Of a DNA stretch of 52,182 nucleotides, positions 7,982 to 20,400 are shown in pieces. Below the pieces are notes generated by a model. The model saw only the letters and a list, made by a program, of their open reading frames with translations, did no database searches and was not told the DNA's origin. Positions within the stretch are counted from its first letter, which is position 1; each line of letters starts with the position of its first letter. The position numbers and the translations under genes are program-made. Source of the stretch: Chitinophagaceae bacterium (GTDB lineage Bacteria > Bacteroidota > Bacteroidia > Chitinophagales > Chitinophagaceae); NCBI GenBank assembly GCA_004173355.1, contig SEAD01000017.1:1-52182 (forward strand). The letters run 5' to 3'.

Positions 7982-10081
7982 TCAGGGTAACACAAAAACT
8001 CCCAGTTCGGCGACGACAAGGCGGTTACCCGCTACCAGGCTCCTGGCGGTAAACCGGATATAACGTGCTGCGGCTGGTTTTTCAAAACGGACCAGCTGCT
8101 CCACGGGATTGGCAGTGATATTGGAGAACTCCCCTTCAAGGATCGTTGTCCAGTTGATACCATCCGGGCTTGTGGCAAACACATACCTGTCGGCGATCCC
8201 TTCTTTTTTATTATCCTGGCGTGGCAGGTAAGTAAACCCGGTCAGCTGTACCGGGCTCCCGAGATCAATCACCAGCAGATTTGATTCACCGGTATTGGGT
8301 GACACATAATTACTGCCTGGGTTTTCATCCATTAAACGGAGCCGGTTTTCTTCCGGATCAGTACCCGATACTTTCCAGTTTTGTTTGGCCATACCAAAAA
8401 GGCGGGTGGCTGTTTCGCTGGACAAGTTTGCTTTCTCAAAACTCTTTGCCTTGACCGTACCACCGGAAGCGAGCGGGAATGGCTGGTCGTAAACGGGTGA
8501 AGAGCCGATAGGTTCAGTACCATCTGTACTGTAACGGATGGCATTTACCGGGGCATCCGTTTTTATTTCCACCAGTCCTGCGCGGTTGCGGCTGATCTCA
8601 GGCCTCGTCAGATGCGGTGGTTCCCTGAACAGTCCAAAGTCACTGAGGGCGGGACTTGCAAGGGCATCGGTAATACGCAGGCGAACCTTTGTGGTAGTTA
8701 CATTCCGCGTAAGCCGGATCAGGCGGTTGGAGCCGATACTGGTAGCCGAAGCAATCTCTGTCCATTTGCCATCCTTGTATGAATCAACTGCAAATGCGGT
8801 AATCCGTTGCCCGAGTTTGATGTTTTCGCGCAGGCGGATCACATTAAATGTGGTTTCTTTCGGGAGACGGATAACCAGTTGCGTGCTGAGCACATCATCA
8901 TCCGTTGCCCAGTAAGTATACCGGTCACTATCCGTGAGCCGCGCGGGGCCAAACAATTTTGCATTTTTCCCCCTCACATTACCCGCCTCGAAAGCCGCGC
9001 CGGTAGCGAGGTTCGTGGTAAATATTTTCTTCAGCAGGTCACCGAAGCCTTTCAGTGCGGCTACATCATTCGCATGGAGACGGCCAGTCCTGTCCGGCGC
9101 AATGCCCAGGTCGAGGTTTGCGCCCCTGCCAACACTTTTGTAATAAAGATCCAGCAGGCTGTAGGGTGATTTAACCTGGTTGTCCTGTGATGCGTGGTAA
9201 AACCAGCCCGGTCGCAGCGGAACGTCACATTCCGCGGGCATCCAGTATTGTCCGTCCTTTGTGCCTTCGGTGGCAAGCCAGTATTTACTGAATCCATTCG
9301 CTGCCTTTTTCCCCTCCTCCCGTCCTTCGGGAGTATAGGTAGCCCAGCTTGTTTCACCTGCATAACCATCTTCATTCCCCACCCAGCGCACATCGGGACC
9401 CACATCCCCGAAAATCACGGCACCCGGTTGTTGTTTCCTGACCTGAGCAAAAATGCTGTCCCAACCATAATAGGTTGTCCGGTCAATCTGCCTGGTCTCG
9501 CGTGCACCACCGTAATAACCATCACCCCCATTGGCACCATCATGCCACGAAATAAAGAGCGGACCATAATTACTGTAGAGTTCGCTGAGCTGTTGCCGGT
9601 ATATTTTTACATATTCACTGCTGCCATAACGCGGGTCGTTCCGGTCCCAGGGCGAACAATACACCCCGAGTTTCATTCCCAGTTTCGCGCAGGCAAGCCG
9701 GTACTCATTGACCATATCGCCCTTACCCTCCTTCCACGGGCTGGCAGCAATACTATGCGATGTGGTTTTGGTTGGCCACAGACAGAGTCCGTCATGGTGT
9801 TTGGCCACCACGATAACCCCATTCATGCCGCCGGCTTTTGCGGCGGCTACAATCTGTTCCGCACTGAAGGCGGATGGATTGATGAGGCCAGGGCTTTCAT
9901 CCCCATAACCCCATTCCTTGTCTGTGTAGGTATCCACCCCATAATGGACCAGCGCATACATTTCCATCTCATGCCAGCGCAGCTGGGCGGCTGTTGGCAA
10001 TGCCCCATAGGGCTTTGGATACTGGGAAAATGCCGCAACTGACAACAGCAGCAACGAAAAGAAAAACAGGGATCGAATCAT
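7982..10081 (-). CDS. GH29 alpha-L-fucosidase with C-terminal F5/8 type C (CBM32-like) domain
   Basis: Retaining exo-alpha-L-fucosidase. From the ATG at 10081 the protein has 699 residues: signal peptide to about 20, GH29 barrel to about 350, then a discoidin-like region, a chitobiase-type C-terminal segment (EIKTDAPVNAIRYSTDGTEP), and a second discoidin/CBM32-like domain to the end. The likely nucleophile is the Asp of ISWHDGANGG, about residue 181. The domain layout and WHDGANG resemble the GH29-B branch, which prefers alpha-1,3/1,4-fucose of Lewis structures (inference). A GTG start at 10102 shares one base with the GH95 stop; the ATG gives the better signal peptide. Released fucose would go to the adjacent mutarotase. 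Confidence 0.93.
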   Translation of the reverse strand: MIRSLFFFSLLLLSVAAFSQYPKPYGALPTAAQLRWHEMEMYALVHYGVDTYTDKEWGYGDESPGLINPSAFSAEQIVAAAKAGGMNGVIVVAKHHDGLCLWPTKTTSHSIAASPWKEGKGDMVNEYRLACAKLGMKLGVYCSPWDRNDPRYGSSEYVKIYRQQLSELYSNYGPLFISWHDGANGGDGYYGGARETRQIDRTTYYGWDSIFAQVRKQQPGAVIFGDVGPDVRWVGNEDGYAGETSWATYTPEGREEGKKAANGFSKYWLATEGTKDGQYWMPAECDVPLRPGWFYHASQDNQVKSPYSLLDLYYKSVGRGANLDLGIAPDRTGRLHANDVAALKGFGDLLKKIFTTNLATGAAFEAGNVRGKNAKLFGPARLTDSDRYTYWATDDDVLSTQLVIRLPKETTFNVIRLRENIKLGQRITAFAVDSYKDGKWTEIASATSIGSNRLIRLTRNVTTTKVRLRITDALASPALSDFGLFREPPHLTRPEISRNRAGLVEIKTDAPVNAIRYSTDGTEPIGSSPVYDQPFPLASGGTVKAKSFEKANLSSETATRLFGMAKQNWKVSGTDPEENRLRLMDENPGSNYVSPNTGESNLLVIDLGSPVQLTGFTYLPRQDNKKEGIADRYVFATSPDGINWTTILEGEFSNITANPVEQLVRFEKPAAARYIRFTARSLVAGNRLVVAELGVFVLP

Positions 10082-10101
10082 GTGTACTTTTTTTTCCAGC
10101 A

Positions 10102-12600
10102 CTACTCTCCGTCCAACGGCCTGTGTGACGGTCGAAGCGGTTGCAGTGTGTAATGATTTCCTTTTTGTGAAATAAAATGCGTGATATAATCATTGCCATC
10201 CCGCACCACACGGGTTTTTACACCGGTAATGCTGACCGGCACGCTGGTCCTTACTTTGCACTCACCACCTGCGATGGACAAGATGCCAGCAGTTTGCAGT
10301 TGGCCGTTTTTCCAGTTCATTCCAACTTCAAATCCGCCACGGGCACGCAGTCCACGCACCTCGCCTTCTTTCCAGGCATCGGGTAATGCGGGCAGCAGGT
10401 GAAGTTCGCCGTTCTGGCTTTGCAGCAACATCTCCGCCATGCCGGCCGTGCCGCCGAAATTGCCATCGATCTGGAACGGGGGATGCGCATCAAAAAAATT
10501 CGGATAGGTGCCACCCGGTCCGCCACCGTCCGCTTCGGTATAGTGCAGGAGTTGCCGGATCAGGGAATAGGCATGGTTGCCATCAAGCAGCCGCGCCCAC
10601 CAGTTGATCTTCCAGGCCTTGCTCCAGCCGGTGCCTTCGTCGCCGCGTAGTTCAAGGGTCTTCTTGGCTGCTTCAAAAAACCGGACAGTGGATGGATTGA
10701 CCTGGCGACCGGGGAACAGGGCAAACAGGTGCGACACATGCCGGTGCCGGGGGTCTGCCTCTTCGAATTCGCGATACCATTCCAGTAACTCGCCCTTCGA
10801 ACCCACCCGCAGGGGAAATAATTTTTCACGTCGCGCGATGAGTGTATCACGGAAAGCCTTGTCATTATCCAGCGCAACGGATGCATCGATGAGACTGGAA
10901 AAAAGATCATGGATGATGGACATGTCCATGGTCGTAGCCACCGATACCTGTTGCTCCTTCCCGCTGCTGTCCCTGAATATGTTTTCGGGTGTGGTGGATG
11001 GCGCAGTAACCCAGTAACCGTCTTTGTCTTGTACCAGCCAGTCCAGCATAAACAACGCCGCCGATTTCATTACCGGGTAGGCCGTATCGGCAAGGAATTT
11101 TTTATTCCGGGTAAACTGGTAATGCTCCCACAAATGCTGGCAAAGCCAGGCCCCGCCCATCGGCCAGTTAGCCCACATCGGATCGCCGCCACCCTGGTCA
11201 CCCACCGGATTGGTCACTGCCCAGAGATCTGAGTTGTGATTGGCCACCCATCCACGCGCCCCATAAAAGTTTTTTGCCGTTGCTTTGCCGGCTACGGAGA
11301 GGTCGTGGATAAAATCGAGAAGTGGCTGGTGCAGTTCCGAAAGATTGGTGACCTCCACGGGCCAGTAGTTCATCTGCGTATTGATATTGATCGTGTAGTT
11401 CGAACTCCAGGGTGGACGGACCAGCGGATTCCAGATCCCCTGCAGGTTTGCCGGGGGAGCCCCCGGCCGGGAAGAGGAGATCAGCAGGTATCTTCCGTAC
11501 TGCATGTATAATGCTTCGAGACCGGGATCATACCCTCCTGACGAATACTTTTTCAGACGCGCATCGGCAGGTAGCTGTACCACCGGATTCTGCGCGACGG
11601 TATCGGCCAGGTGGATCGAGAAACGGCTGAACAATTGCCGGTAATCGTTTTCGTGTTGTTTCCGAACCTGTTTATATCCACTGGTCCGGGCCTTCCTTAT
11701 ATATGATTCTGTGAGGTTTTTTTCATCTCTGCCTTCGCTGTCGGGGCACTTATCAAATCCATTAAAGCTCGTGGCAGCAGCTACAAAAATGATTACATCC
11801 GTACCACCCTTTACAGTGATGCCTGAAGAATCATAGTATACCACTGCCCCGCTGGCTACCGCATGCATCCGCAGCTGGAAGCGCATTCCATTACATCCTG
11901 TTGTATCCCCGTAAATAACCGGCGACCTGCCCTGCTGGTTGTAGTACACGGGATCGACATGTGCGGGGGCTTTACCATTCAAAACATACCCGCCTGTTCC
12001 GCTACCAGCAACGGTGAAATGTAACTGGCTGCGGGCCGACAGTTTAAAATCAAGCAGGCCGGGTTTCGACGCGGTCAGTCGCATCACGAGCACATTATGT
12101 GGCGCGGAAATAAAAACTTCACGGGTGTAGCGGACTCCGGATACTTCAAATGAAGTACGTGCCACTGCATCGTCGAGGGTCAGCTCCCGGTTGTAACTGG
12201 TGACAGGTTTGCCATCCAGGTCCTGCCTGATCACGAGATCCCCCAGCGGCATATACGATTCTGTATACAGGCCCTGCATCTTCTTTGTCAGTTCTGCTGC
12301 CTTGCTGTAATCCTGCTCTTCGAGCAGTGCCCTGCGGATGGCTGGCAGGTAAGACGCCGCATCCGGGTTGATCCCGGGTTTCACCGGACCGCCACTCCAG
12401 AGACTGCTTTCATTCAGCTGCAGCAGTTCTTCTTCCACACCGCCGGAAACCATCGCACCGATCCTGCCATTTCCGAGCGGCAAGGCTTCAATCCATTTAC
12501 CAGCCGGCTTATCAAACCACAAACGGGGATGATCATGCACCTGCGTGAAAGCCGGTGATGAAGCGAGCAGGCAAAGGAATAAAGCCATTTTATTTTTCAT
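10102..12600 (-). CDS. GH95 family alpha-1,2-L-fucosidase
   Basis: Inverting exo-alpha-L-fucosidase family acting mostly on Fuc-alpha-1,2-Gal termini. The 832 residues have a signal peptide (to about 19), the N-terminal beta domain beginning [20 protein letters not shown], and an (alpha/alpha)6 barrel. Catalytic landmarks known from Bifidobacterium AfcA are visible: [17 protein letters not shown] with the two Asn residues, the Glu of STTPEN, and the Asp of QIDGNFGG. Length is normal. The start overlaps the end of the GH20 gene by 11 bases. Some GH95 members act on alpha-L-galactose or on xyloglucan fucose, so exact specificity is open. Confidence 0.95.
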   Translation of the reverse strand: MKNKMALFLCLLASSPAFTQVHDHPRLWFDKPAGKWIEALPLGNGRIGAMVSGGVEEELLQLNESSLWSGGPVKPGINPDAASYLPAIRRALLEEQDYSKAAELTKKMQGLYTESYMPLGDLVIRQDLDGKPVTSYNRELTLDDAVARTSFEVSGVRYTREVFISAPHNVLVMRLTASKPGLLDFKLSARSQLHFTVAGSGTGGYVLNGKAPAHVDPVYYNQQGRSPVIYGDTTGCNGMRFQLRMHAVASGAVVYYDSSGITVKGGTDVIIFVAAATSFNGFDKCPDSEGRDEKNLTESYIRKARTSGYKQVRKQHENDYRQLFSRFSIHLADTVAQNPVVQLPADARLKKYSSGGYDPGLEALYMQYGRYLLISSSRPGAPPANLQGIWNPLVRPPWSSNYTININTQMNYWPVEVTNLSELHQPLLDFIHDLSVAGKATAKNFYGARGWVANHNSDLWAVTNPVGDQGGGDPMWANWPMGGAWLCQHLWEHYQFTRNKKFLADTAYPVMKSAALFMLDWLVQDKDGYWVTAPSTTPENIFRDSSGKEQQVSVATTMDMSIIHDLFSSLIDASVALDNDKAFRDTLIARREKLFPLRVGSKGELLEWYREFEEADPRHRHVSHLFALFPGRQVNPSTVRFFEAAKKTLELRGDEGTGWSKAWKINWWARLLDGNHAYSLIRQLLHYTEADGGGPGGTYPNFFDAHPPFQIDGNFGGTAGMAEMLLQSQNGELHLLPALPDAWKEGEVRGLRARGGFEVGMNWKNGQLQTAGILSIAGGECKVRTSVPVSITGVKTRVVRDGNDYITHFISQKGNHYTLQPLRPSHRPLDGE

Positions 12601-14218
12601 GGAAATAATTTACATCCCATAAGTCATACCGCTGGAATTGCCGGATCATGGCGGCCTGGAATTTCTCCCAGTTCCGTTTTTCCTTTGGCGTCCACAACAC
12701 TTCACTCAATGCACTCATCCGCGGGAATATCTGGAATTCCGCCTTACTGTCGTACCGGATATATTCCGACCAGAGATTCGCCTGCGCGCCGAGCACGTAC
12801 TCCTCCTTCCCCGCGGGCAATTCTGCCGGTACCGGTTCATAGGAGTAGACTTTCTCCAGCGGTGTATAACCCCCGAAAGTAACGGAGTCCTTGTCGCGTG
12901 TCTGCGCATGGTCAAAATACACATGGCTTCCGGGAGTCATGATCACAAAGTGGTTTTCCTTTGCCGCATCGATGCCTCCCTTCTCCCCGCGCCAGCTCAT
13001 CACTACCGCATTCGGAGCCAGTCCCCCTTCCAGGATCTCGTCCCACCCGATGATGGTCCGGCCCTTTGCATTCACGTGTTTTTCGATCCGCTGGATAAAA
13101 TAACTCTGCAGCTGGTGCTCATCCTTCAGTCCTTCCTTTTTTATACGTGCCTGGCAGGAGGGACAGATTTTCCAGTGATCCTTTGGTGCCTCATCGCCAC
13201 CGATATGGATCATCTTCGAGGGGAACAGCGCCACCACTTCATCCAGTACATCCTGGAGGAAGAGGAAAGTACTGTCTTTCCCCGCACAATAGATATCTTC
13301 AAACACACCCCAGGTTTCCTGCACCTTTTTTCCTTTTTTCAGCTGGCTGGCCTCCGATGCATTCTTCGGGATGGAGGTTTCCTTTGCCGGGAAACAACTC
13401 AGCCACGGATAGGCAGCGATGGCAGCAGATGAATGCCCTGGCAATTCAATCTCGGGAATTATGGTTATATATCGCTCAGCAGCGTAGGCTATCACCTCTT
13501 TTACTTCCTGTTTGGTATAGAAACCACCGTAACGGGTATTGTCATTTCCCGTACCGGGGTAGTGCCCGATGATGGTGCCATCACGGAAGGCGCCGGCAGT
13601 GGTCAGACCGGGATACTTGCTGATCTCGATCCGCCAGCCCTGGTCATCCGTCAGGTGCCAGTGGAAATAATTCATCTTGTGCAGCGCGAGGTTGTCGATG
13701 TATTTTTTTACAAATGATACGGGGAAAAAATTACGGGCTACATCAAGGTGCATACCACGGTAGGCAAAACGCGGGTAGTCTTTTACAGATACATACGGTA
13801 CGGAAAGGTCTGTGCCTTTCACCGTAGGAAGCAATTGTATGAGTGATTGTATTCCGTAAAACACAGCGGTATCCGTACTGCCCTGGATCACGATCCCGGT
13901 TTTTTTCACGTCGAGGGTATAGCCCGGTTTTGCCAGTCCGGCTATTTTACCTGCACGCAGGTGGACCGCGTTGGTCGCTTTCGCATTTTTTGTACTGGCC
14001 AGTTCAAACCCATAAAATTTTTTCAGGTAGCCATTGATGAATTTCACACTGTTTTGCAAGTCTTTTCCCGCAACAATTTTTGTCTGACGGTTGATCCGGA
14101 AGGCACCTCCGCCAGTCGCCACGGTTGTTTCCACCGGTTGCGGAATAATGCCCACCTGTGCATGGGAGATAATTGCAAGCAACAACACTGCCAATGCCAG
14201 GAATGATTTTTTAAACAT
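12590..14218 (-). CDS. GH20 family beta-N-acetylhexosaminidase
   Basis: Exo-beta-hexosaminidase that removes terminal GlcNAc or GalNAc by substrate-assisted catalysis. The 542 residues comprise a signal peptide to about 20, the GH20 N-terminal domain (VGIIPQPV...), and the barrel with [28 protein letters not shown] and the catalytic Asp-Glu pair in [12 protein letters not shown]. It is 8 bases behind the GH2 gene and overlaps GH95. The released GlcNAc would feed the transporter and NagB at the far end of the locus. No extra binding domain is seen. Confidence 0.95.
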   Translation of the reverse strand: MFKKSFLALAVLLLAIISHAQVGIIPQPVETTVATGGGAFRINRQTKIVAGKDLQNSVKFINGYLKKFYGFELASTKNAKATNAVHLRAGKIAGLAKPGYTLDVKKTGIVIQGSTDTAVFYGIQSLIQLLPTVKGTDLSVPYVSVKDYPRFAYRGMHLDVARNFFPVSFVKKYIDNLALHKMNYFHWHLTDDQGWRIEISKYPGLTTAGAFRDGTIIGHYPGTGNDNTRYGGFYTKQEVKEVIAYAAERYITIIPEIELPGHSSAAIAAYPWLSCFPAKETSIPKNASEASQLKKGKKVQETWGVFEDIYCAGKDSTFLFLQDVLDEVVALFPSKMIHIGGDEAPKDHWKICPSCQARIKKEGLKDEHQLQSYFIQRIEKHVNAKGRTIIGWDEILEGGLAPNAVVMSWRGEKGGIDAAKENHFVIMTPGSHVYFDHAQTRDKDSVTFGGYTPLEKVYSYEPVPAELPAGKEEYVLGAQANLWSEYIRYDSKAEFQIFPRMSALSEVLWTPKEKRNWEKFQAAMIRQFQRYDLWDVNYFHEK

Positions 14219-14226
14219 GCTTTGTA

Positions 14227-17200
14227 TTATTTAATCGGTTTTATGTAATAGCTGTACCGGTGATTGGCAAACGGGAGCCTGTACTTTTCCATCGGCCACG
14301 CACCCCATGTATCAATGCCCTGCACACCCGTTTGCTGCAGGTCGATATGCAGGTATATCTCATTTCTTTTTACCAGTTCACCTGAATGGTATTGTTTTTT
14401 ATTTTCTTCCGGGTCGAGATCGTCCGGATGGTAGGGTGTGGCAGAAAAATTCAGCAGTGAGTCGGCCCATTCCACTCGAAAGCCCTTTCCTGATTTGCCG
14501 GTAAATGTTGCCCATCGTACGTCGGACTTGTTTCCGCTTTCCTGCGGACGTGCATACGGGTAATACTGCTCATCGATACCCTGGCGGTAAATGCCCACAT
14601 GCGATGATGTTTTGCGGTCCCAGTAGTTCTCCCATGGTCCGCGTCCATACCAGCCCAGCTGGTCGAGATTCTTATTGACCACCAGGTCGTTGCCAAAACG
14701 AAGCAGTAACGGATATTTCCCTTTCACAGCGGTAAATGAATTTGTCACTTTAATGCTGCCATCACCGGTGATAATAAATTCCTGTTCCATCCCCGCATCC
14801 CCACCCAGCAGGCTGCTGACGAAATGCACCCGCACGGATCCGTTGTCCAGTTGTATTGTTTTGGCACTGGTGATTTTCCCGTTGGAAAAAGCATTGCGCC
14901 ACATGCGTAATGATTTATTGAACCCGGAACCAAAGTCATTGTCCGTTGGTGCACGCCAGAATGCCGGACGGGGACCGGAGGACAACAGTTGCTGTTTACC
15001 GAGTTTGTACCCGGTGAGTTCGCCTGTTGCCAGGTTAAATGATACAGAAAAACCGTTCCCGCTGACGGTACACAGATCGCCGGTAGTCTGCAACCGGCAT
15101 GCTTTTCCGACAGGAACCGTTGCTGGCAGTACTGGTGCGGTCAGGGCAAACTGCTCCTTTGCGACTTCATAACCAGCGTTGATCAATGGCTCGTCTTTTA
15201 TCAGTGAATAAACGACATTGACAAAATATTCCCTGCCTGCCCTGGGTTTGGTGCGAATGGGCAGTTCGATCTCCAGCTGCTGCTGTGACGCTATTTCCAG
15301 ATGGTCAACCGCACCTGTTTCAATCACCCGGCCATCCTCCATCAGCTCCCACCGCAGCCGCATGTTATCGAGACTGCGGAAAAAATAACCATTCCTGATC
15401 CCGATCCGATTGTCCCCCATCCATTTCGTCTTCACAGGCTGCAGTACTTTTTTTATTTCATATGCCATGGGCGTCATATTACGGTATGCATCGAGAACCC
15501 CTTTCACGCAGAAATTGTTATCGCTCAGGTTTTCGTTCACTGGTCCCTGCAGCGGGAAATCACCACCATAGGCTTTGATCCGTTGCCCGTTTTTTATTGT
15601 GTCGATCGACTGGTCGATCCACTCCCAGATATAACCACCCTGCAGGTAGGGATAATTTTCAATGGCATCCCAATACTCCTTGAAATTACCCAGTCCATTC
15701 CCCATGATGTGTGCATACTCGCTCATAATCATCGGGCGGGAAGGATTACCGGTTGCATACTTGACCAGTGACGGCGGCGCAGGATACTGCGGCACATTGA
15801 TATCGGTGTTAAAGTCATCTTCCGCGCGTTCGTATTGCACGGGACGGGTATCCTGCTTTTTAAGCCAGCTGTACCCTTCGTAAAAATTCACACCGTTGCC
15901 GCCTTCGTTCCCCAGCGACCAGGTCACAATGGATGAATGGTTTTTGTCCCGCTCATACATCCGCCGGATACGTTCCATATGTGGCACCAGCCATTTTTTA
16001 TCATTGCCAAGGGTAAAGGCAAGATCATAACCGCGCCCATGTGATTCGATATTTGCCTCATCTATCACATACAACCCGTATTCATCACAGAGTTCCAGCC
16101 AATAAGGATCGGGCGGGTAATGCGACTGGCGGACAGAATTGATGTTTAGCTTCTTCATCATCTCCATGTCTTTCCGCATGTCATCCTTCGACAATACATG
16201 CCCGTTGCGGGGATGATGTTCATGACGGTTGACCCCTTTGAAAAACACCCGTTTCCCGTTGACCAGTAAATCGCGGTCAATCAGCTCCACACTGCGGAAA
16301 CCCAACCGGAATGGAATCACTTCCAGTACTGTTCCGGCCTTATCTTTCAACGTGATATACAACGTATACAGGTAGGGTGTTTCAGCCGACCAGGGATGTA
16401 CATCCTTTATCTCCCGGCGGAACTGTACGGTTGACTGGTATTGCCCGAGTACAACCGATGCCTGCTCTTCGTCAAACAGTACGGCCTGGCTGCCATCCAC
16501 CAGCCTGCACGATACTTTTACGCTGTCGTAGCGGCTATGCCAGCCCTTATATTCCTTGAAATTACGGAGCTGGGCGGAAACCTGCAGCAGGCCATCCCTG
16601 TAATTATTAACCAGGCCGGCCTCTGCCCTGAAATCATACACGTCCAGTTTCGGTGTAGAGAAAAGGAACACATCCCGCTCAATACCCGAGATGCGCCACA
16701 TATCCTGGCATTCCAGATAGCTTGCATCGCTCCACCGGTAGACCTGCAAAGCGACCAGGTTTTCACCGGGTTTTACATAGGAAGTAATATCAAATTCGGC
16801 TGCGAGTTTACTGTCTTCACTGTACCCGACCTTTTCCCCGTTGACCCAGATAAAAAAAGCAGACTTCACCGCGCCGAGGTGTATAAACACCTGCCGGCCG
16901 TTCCAGTCCTGAGGAATGTTTATTTTTTTCCGGTAAGAACCCACGGGGTTATTGTCGGCCGGTATATCAAATGGCGGATTGAGCTTTCCATGCATTTTTG
17001 AATGGCCGGCAAATTCATAGGGCTGGTTCACATAGATGGGCAATCCATAACCATTCATCTCCCAGTTCGCCGGTACCTGCAGTGTTTTCCAGCCTGCATC
17101 ATCGTAATCCGTTTTGTAAAAATCCTGGGGGCGCAACCGCGGATCCTGCACCCAGTTGAAGTTCCAGGCGCCGTTGAGCGACATAAAATACCGCGAGGCG

Positions 17201-17409
17201 GTGCGGTCCCTTTTTGCAGCAAGTTCAGGCGTCTCGTACCGGAATGAACTTGCCCGCATGGGCATCCGGTTGGTTGCTACAATGTCCGGCGACTGCAACT
17301 CGTATGGAAGCTCCTGTGCCCGTGCAGCCCCGCTGCTCAATACACCAAAAAGAAAAACAAACCCCTGCCCCGTTAACCTCTTCTTTATCATCGAAAATAT
17401 CATCATCAT
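14227..17409 (-). CDS. GH2 family beta-galactosidase, LacZ-type
   Basis: Exo-beta-galactosidase of 1060 residues with the full LacZ domain order: sugar-binding jelly roll, two immunoglobulin-like domains around the barrel, and the C-terminal small-chain domain. The acid/base Glu is in WSLGNEGGNGVNF and the nucleophile Glu in GGYIWEWIDQS. Unlike E. coli LacZ it has an N-terminal signal (a run of Met codons, then MIKKRLTGQGFVFLFG... ending AARAQ), so it is exported. The start overlaps the upstream stop as ATGA. In this locus it would remove galactose after the fucosidases have cleared Lewis or H-type caps. Confidence 0.94.
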   Translation of the reverse strand: MMMIFSMIKKRLTGQGFVFLFGVLSSGAARAQELPYELQSPDIVATNRMPMRASSFRYETPELAAKRDRTASRYFMSLNGAWNFNWVQDPRLRPQDFYKTDYDDAGWKTLQVPANWEMNGYGLPIYVNQPYEFAGHSKMHGKLNPPFDIPADNNPVGSYRKKINIPQDWNGRQVFIHLGAVKSAFFIWVNGEKVGYSEDSKLAAEFDITSYVKPGENLVALQVYRWSDASYLECQDMWRISGIERDVFLFSTPKLDVYDFRAEAGLVNNYRDGLLQVSAQLRNFKEYKGWHSRYDSVKVSCRLVDGSQAVLFDEEQASVVLGQYQSTVQFRREIKDVHPWSAETPYLYTLYITLKDKAGTVLEVIPFRLGFRSVELIDRDLLVNGKRVFFKGVNRHEHHPRNGHVLSKDDMRKDMEMMKKLNINSVRQSHYPPDPYWLELCDEYGLYVIDEANIESHGRGYDLAFTLGNDKKWLVPHMERIRRMYERDKNHSSIVTWSLGNEGGNGVNFYEGYSWLKKQDTRPVQYERAEDDFNTDINVPQYPAPPSLVKYATGNPSRPMIMSEYAHIMGNGLGNFKEYWDAIENYPYLQGGYIWEWIDQSIDTIKNGQRIKAYGGDFPLQGPVNENLSDNNFCVKGVLDAYRNMTPMAYEIKKVLQPVKTKWMGDNRIGIRNGYFFRSLDNMRLRWELMEDGRVIETGAVDHLEIASQQQLEIELPIRTKPRAGREYFVNVVYSLIKDEPLINAGYEVAKEQFALTAPVLPATVPVGKACRLQTTGDLCTVSGNGFSVSFNLATGELTGYKLGKQQLLSSGPRPAFWRAPTDNDFGSGFNKSLRMWRNAFSNGKITSAKTIQLDNGSVRVHFVSSLLGGDAGMEQEFIITGDGSIKVTNSFTAVKGKYPLLLRFGNDLVVNKNLDQLGWYGRGPWENYWDRKTSSHVGIYRQGIDEQYYPYARPQESGNKSDVRWATFTGKSGKGFRVEWADSLLNFSATPYHPDDLDPEENKKQYHSGELVKRNEIYLHIDLQQTGVQGIDTWGAWPMEKYRLPFANHRYSYYIKPIK

Positions 17410-20400
17410 TTTTTTGTTTTGCCAAACACTGCCGGTTTATCGTTATCGCGACTTACCAGCACACGTTTGTTCCCGGAACGGTTGTTCACGATCCCGAGAT
17501 CCCTGATATCACCATCCAGCCTCAGCGGCACACCGGGTTTGTATATTTCGGCCCTGCCCTTGCTGAACTTCAGCATCGCCCCGGCAAAAGCATCACTCTT
17601 TCCCCATTCCACCTTGTACGGATAAAAATTCCCGGCACATAATACTTCCTTCTGGTTGTCGCCATCGAAATCATCCATTACAAACGCATTGACCATGGAA
17701 ACCTGGACTTCCGGCGGCAGCGGCTTCAGGACCAGCTTGCCTCCGACTGTGTTTTCAATCCAGGAGGATTGCAGGGTATACATTTTCAGACGGTAGGCCT
17801 GGTCGAGCAGGCTTTTGTCCATCAGGTCTTCGATTTGCGCATCGGCATAATTTTCATACCGGTAAAATTTCTTCCGTAATCCCGGCACCTGCTCCAGCAG
17901 TTCGTCCATCGATGGTGCCGGATACATTTTACCTTGGATGGAATAACAGAGGATGGGGTCGGCAACACCATCGCCATTGATATCCTGCACTACATACTCC
18001 AGCGGAAGATCCCGGCTGGCATGGAATTGCTGGTTAAGCCCGGCATTCCCCAGCAGGAAATCAATATCACCGTCATTATCGAGGTCGGCAGCAAAAATGG
18101 ATGTCCACCAACCTTCGGTACCCGCCAGCCCGGTGGCATGGGTGATCTCCGTAAATGTTTTGCCCTGGTCGTTGTGGAACACACGTACCGGCATCCATTC
18201 ACCAACCAGCAGCAGGTCCGTCCATCCGTCTTTATCCAGGTCAGTCCATGTAGCACCCGTAACCATCCCTGCCAGCTGCAGGTCCTTGTTCATCTGTTCG
18301 GTCACATTGGTAAACCGGATCTCCGATCCCCTGGTATCATTCCTGAACAGGAAACTTTTCGGGGTCATGGGATAGAGCTGTGCGGCGATACGACCGCCAA
18401 CAAAAAGGTCGAGGTCACCATCCTTATCAAAATCAAACGGCACCACACAACTGCCACTGGTAGTTTCCTGCACGGGTATGGCGGTGGTATTTTTTGTAAA
18501 CGTCCCGTTTCCATCATTGACATAAAGCCGGTCATGGTAAAGCGGGTCACCAGACCCGTATTCATTTCCCCCGCTTACCACATAGAGGTCCGCATCGCCA
18601 TCATTGTCGGCGTCAAAGAATACGGCACCGATATCCTCGCTTGCGATGTCGGTTTCCCAGGGCTGGGACGGGCCCGTGATAAAACTGCCATCGTCGCCAC
18701 CGAGAAACAGGCGTCCGGCCTGCCCGATGGCTCCGCCAAAAAACACATCATCATTTCCATCTTTGTTTACATCACCGACTGCAAGCCGCGCCCCAAGCCG
18801 TGAGGGCTGGTAAGGCAGCAGCCGCTGGAAATTGTAATCGATAAATTTATTCTCCACATGACGGAACCCGATACCGGATGTAAGGAGCAGATCGGTAAAG
18901 AAATTTTCGCCGGAGGCGGGAACCGCGCTTGCAGCAAGGGCTCCGGACTGCCGGACGGTGATTGTTTTGTTTACAGCCTCCGACTTCAGCACCGACTCCG
19001 TGCCATCGGACCAGGTCACCCGAATCTCTTCAAGTGTGTCGGCTTTGCCTACCCCGATCGTCAGCACGGGTTCAACCGATGAAGCATAACCACGGCTTGG
19101 ATAGGCCTCCCGGATAAAATGCCTGCTGCCGGCCGTGATCTCAAGCCTCGCACCCGTACCCGTGGTATTGGGTGTTTTGCCTTCGAGTTTTATTTTAATA
19201 AAATTATTTCCGGTGGTCAGTTTGTTCTGGTAGACTGATACCGGCTCATTGAGGTTATTGATTACCAGGTCAAGATCCCCGTCATTATCAAAATCGGCGT
19301 ACACCGCACCGTTTGAAACACCTTTCAGGGTCAGTCCCCATTCGCTTGTCTTGTTGTCGAAATGCTGTCCATCCACATTTTTCATGATGTAGTTAGTCAG
19401 CCCGGTAGATGGCATCTGCCGGATCAGTTCCAGCCAGTTGTTCCTTGAGCTGGCGGTACCCGGCGCCTGGCTACCCATTTTTTCCTGGGCAAACTTCAGG
19501 AAATCCTGGTTGGTATAATCATGAAGGTATCCATTGGTAATAAAAAGGTCATTGTAACCATCGTTGTCAAAATCGGCGAGTAATGGCGCCCAGCTCCAGT
19601 CGGTGTTGGACACGCCGGCAAACTGACCTGTCTCCCTGAACTGCGGCACGCTATCCTGTCCGGTACCGCTGTTGACCTGCAGCGTATTCCGCATATTCTG
19701 GTGATGGAACCCGCTGTCTACCGCGAGTGAATATTTATCAAATTGGTCCGGACCTTTGAGTAATTTCTGGCGGCGATTGTCTTCCGGGAGCATATCTGCG
19801 ACGAAAAGATCGGTACGACCGTCGTTATTGATATCCGCAAAATCACTGCCCATCGAGTACTTGGACATGTGGCCGATTGACTGGTGGGACACTTCGCGGA
19901 ACGTTCCATCCCGGTTGTTCAGGTAAAGGAAATCCTGTTCGTCATAATCGTTGGTGACATAAATATCAGGCCAGCCATCCCCATCAAGATCGCTGATGGC
20001 GGCACTCAGGCCATAGTTGAGCCCGCTGCCATGGATGCCTGCAGCTTCACTGACTTCAGAAAAATGGCCGCCATCGTTGCGATAAAGTTTATTCCCGAAA
20101 TAGGGATGACGGAGGTTGCGGAGTTTCCGGGTATTAAACAACGAGGAGTAAAATGTATTGGCATGGTTGACCAGGAACATATCGAGATCGCCATCCCGGT
20201 CGTAGTCGAAGAAATAGGATTGGGTGGAAAAGGTACCAGTGGCTTCAAGGCCATATGCGGCAGCCTGTTCGGTGAAAACGGGAATACCCCCCGGCTTGCA
20301 GCCGCCATTGATAAAAAGCTGGTTGTTCCGCCTGGTATTATTCGACAGTACGGGCTTCTGGAAACCCTCACCCGGCGAATTGCCGGAGTAACAGAGATAG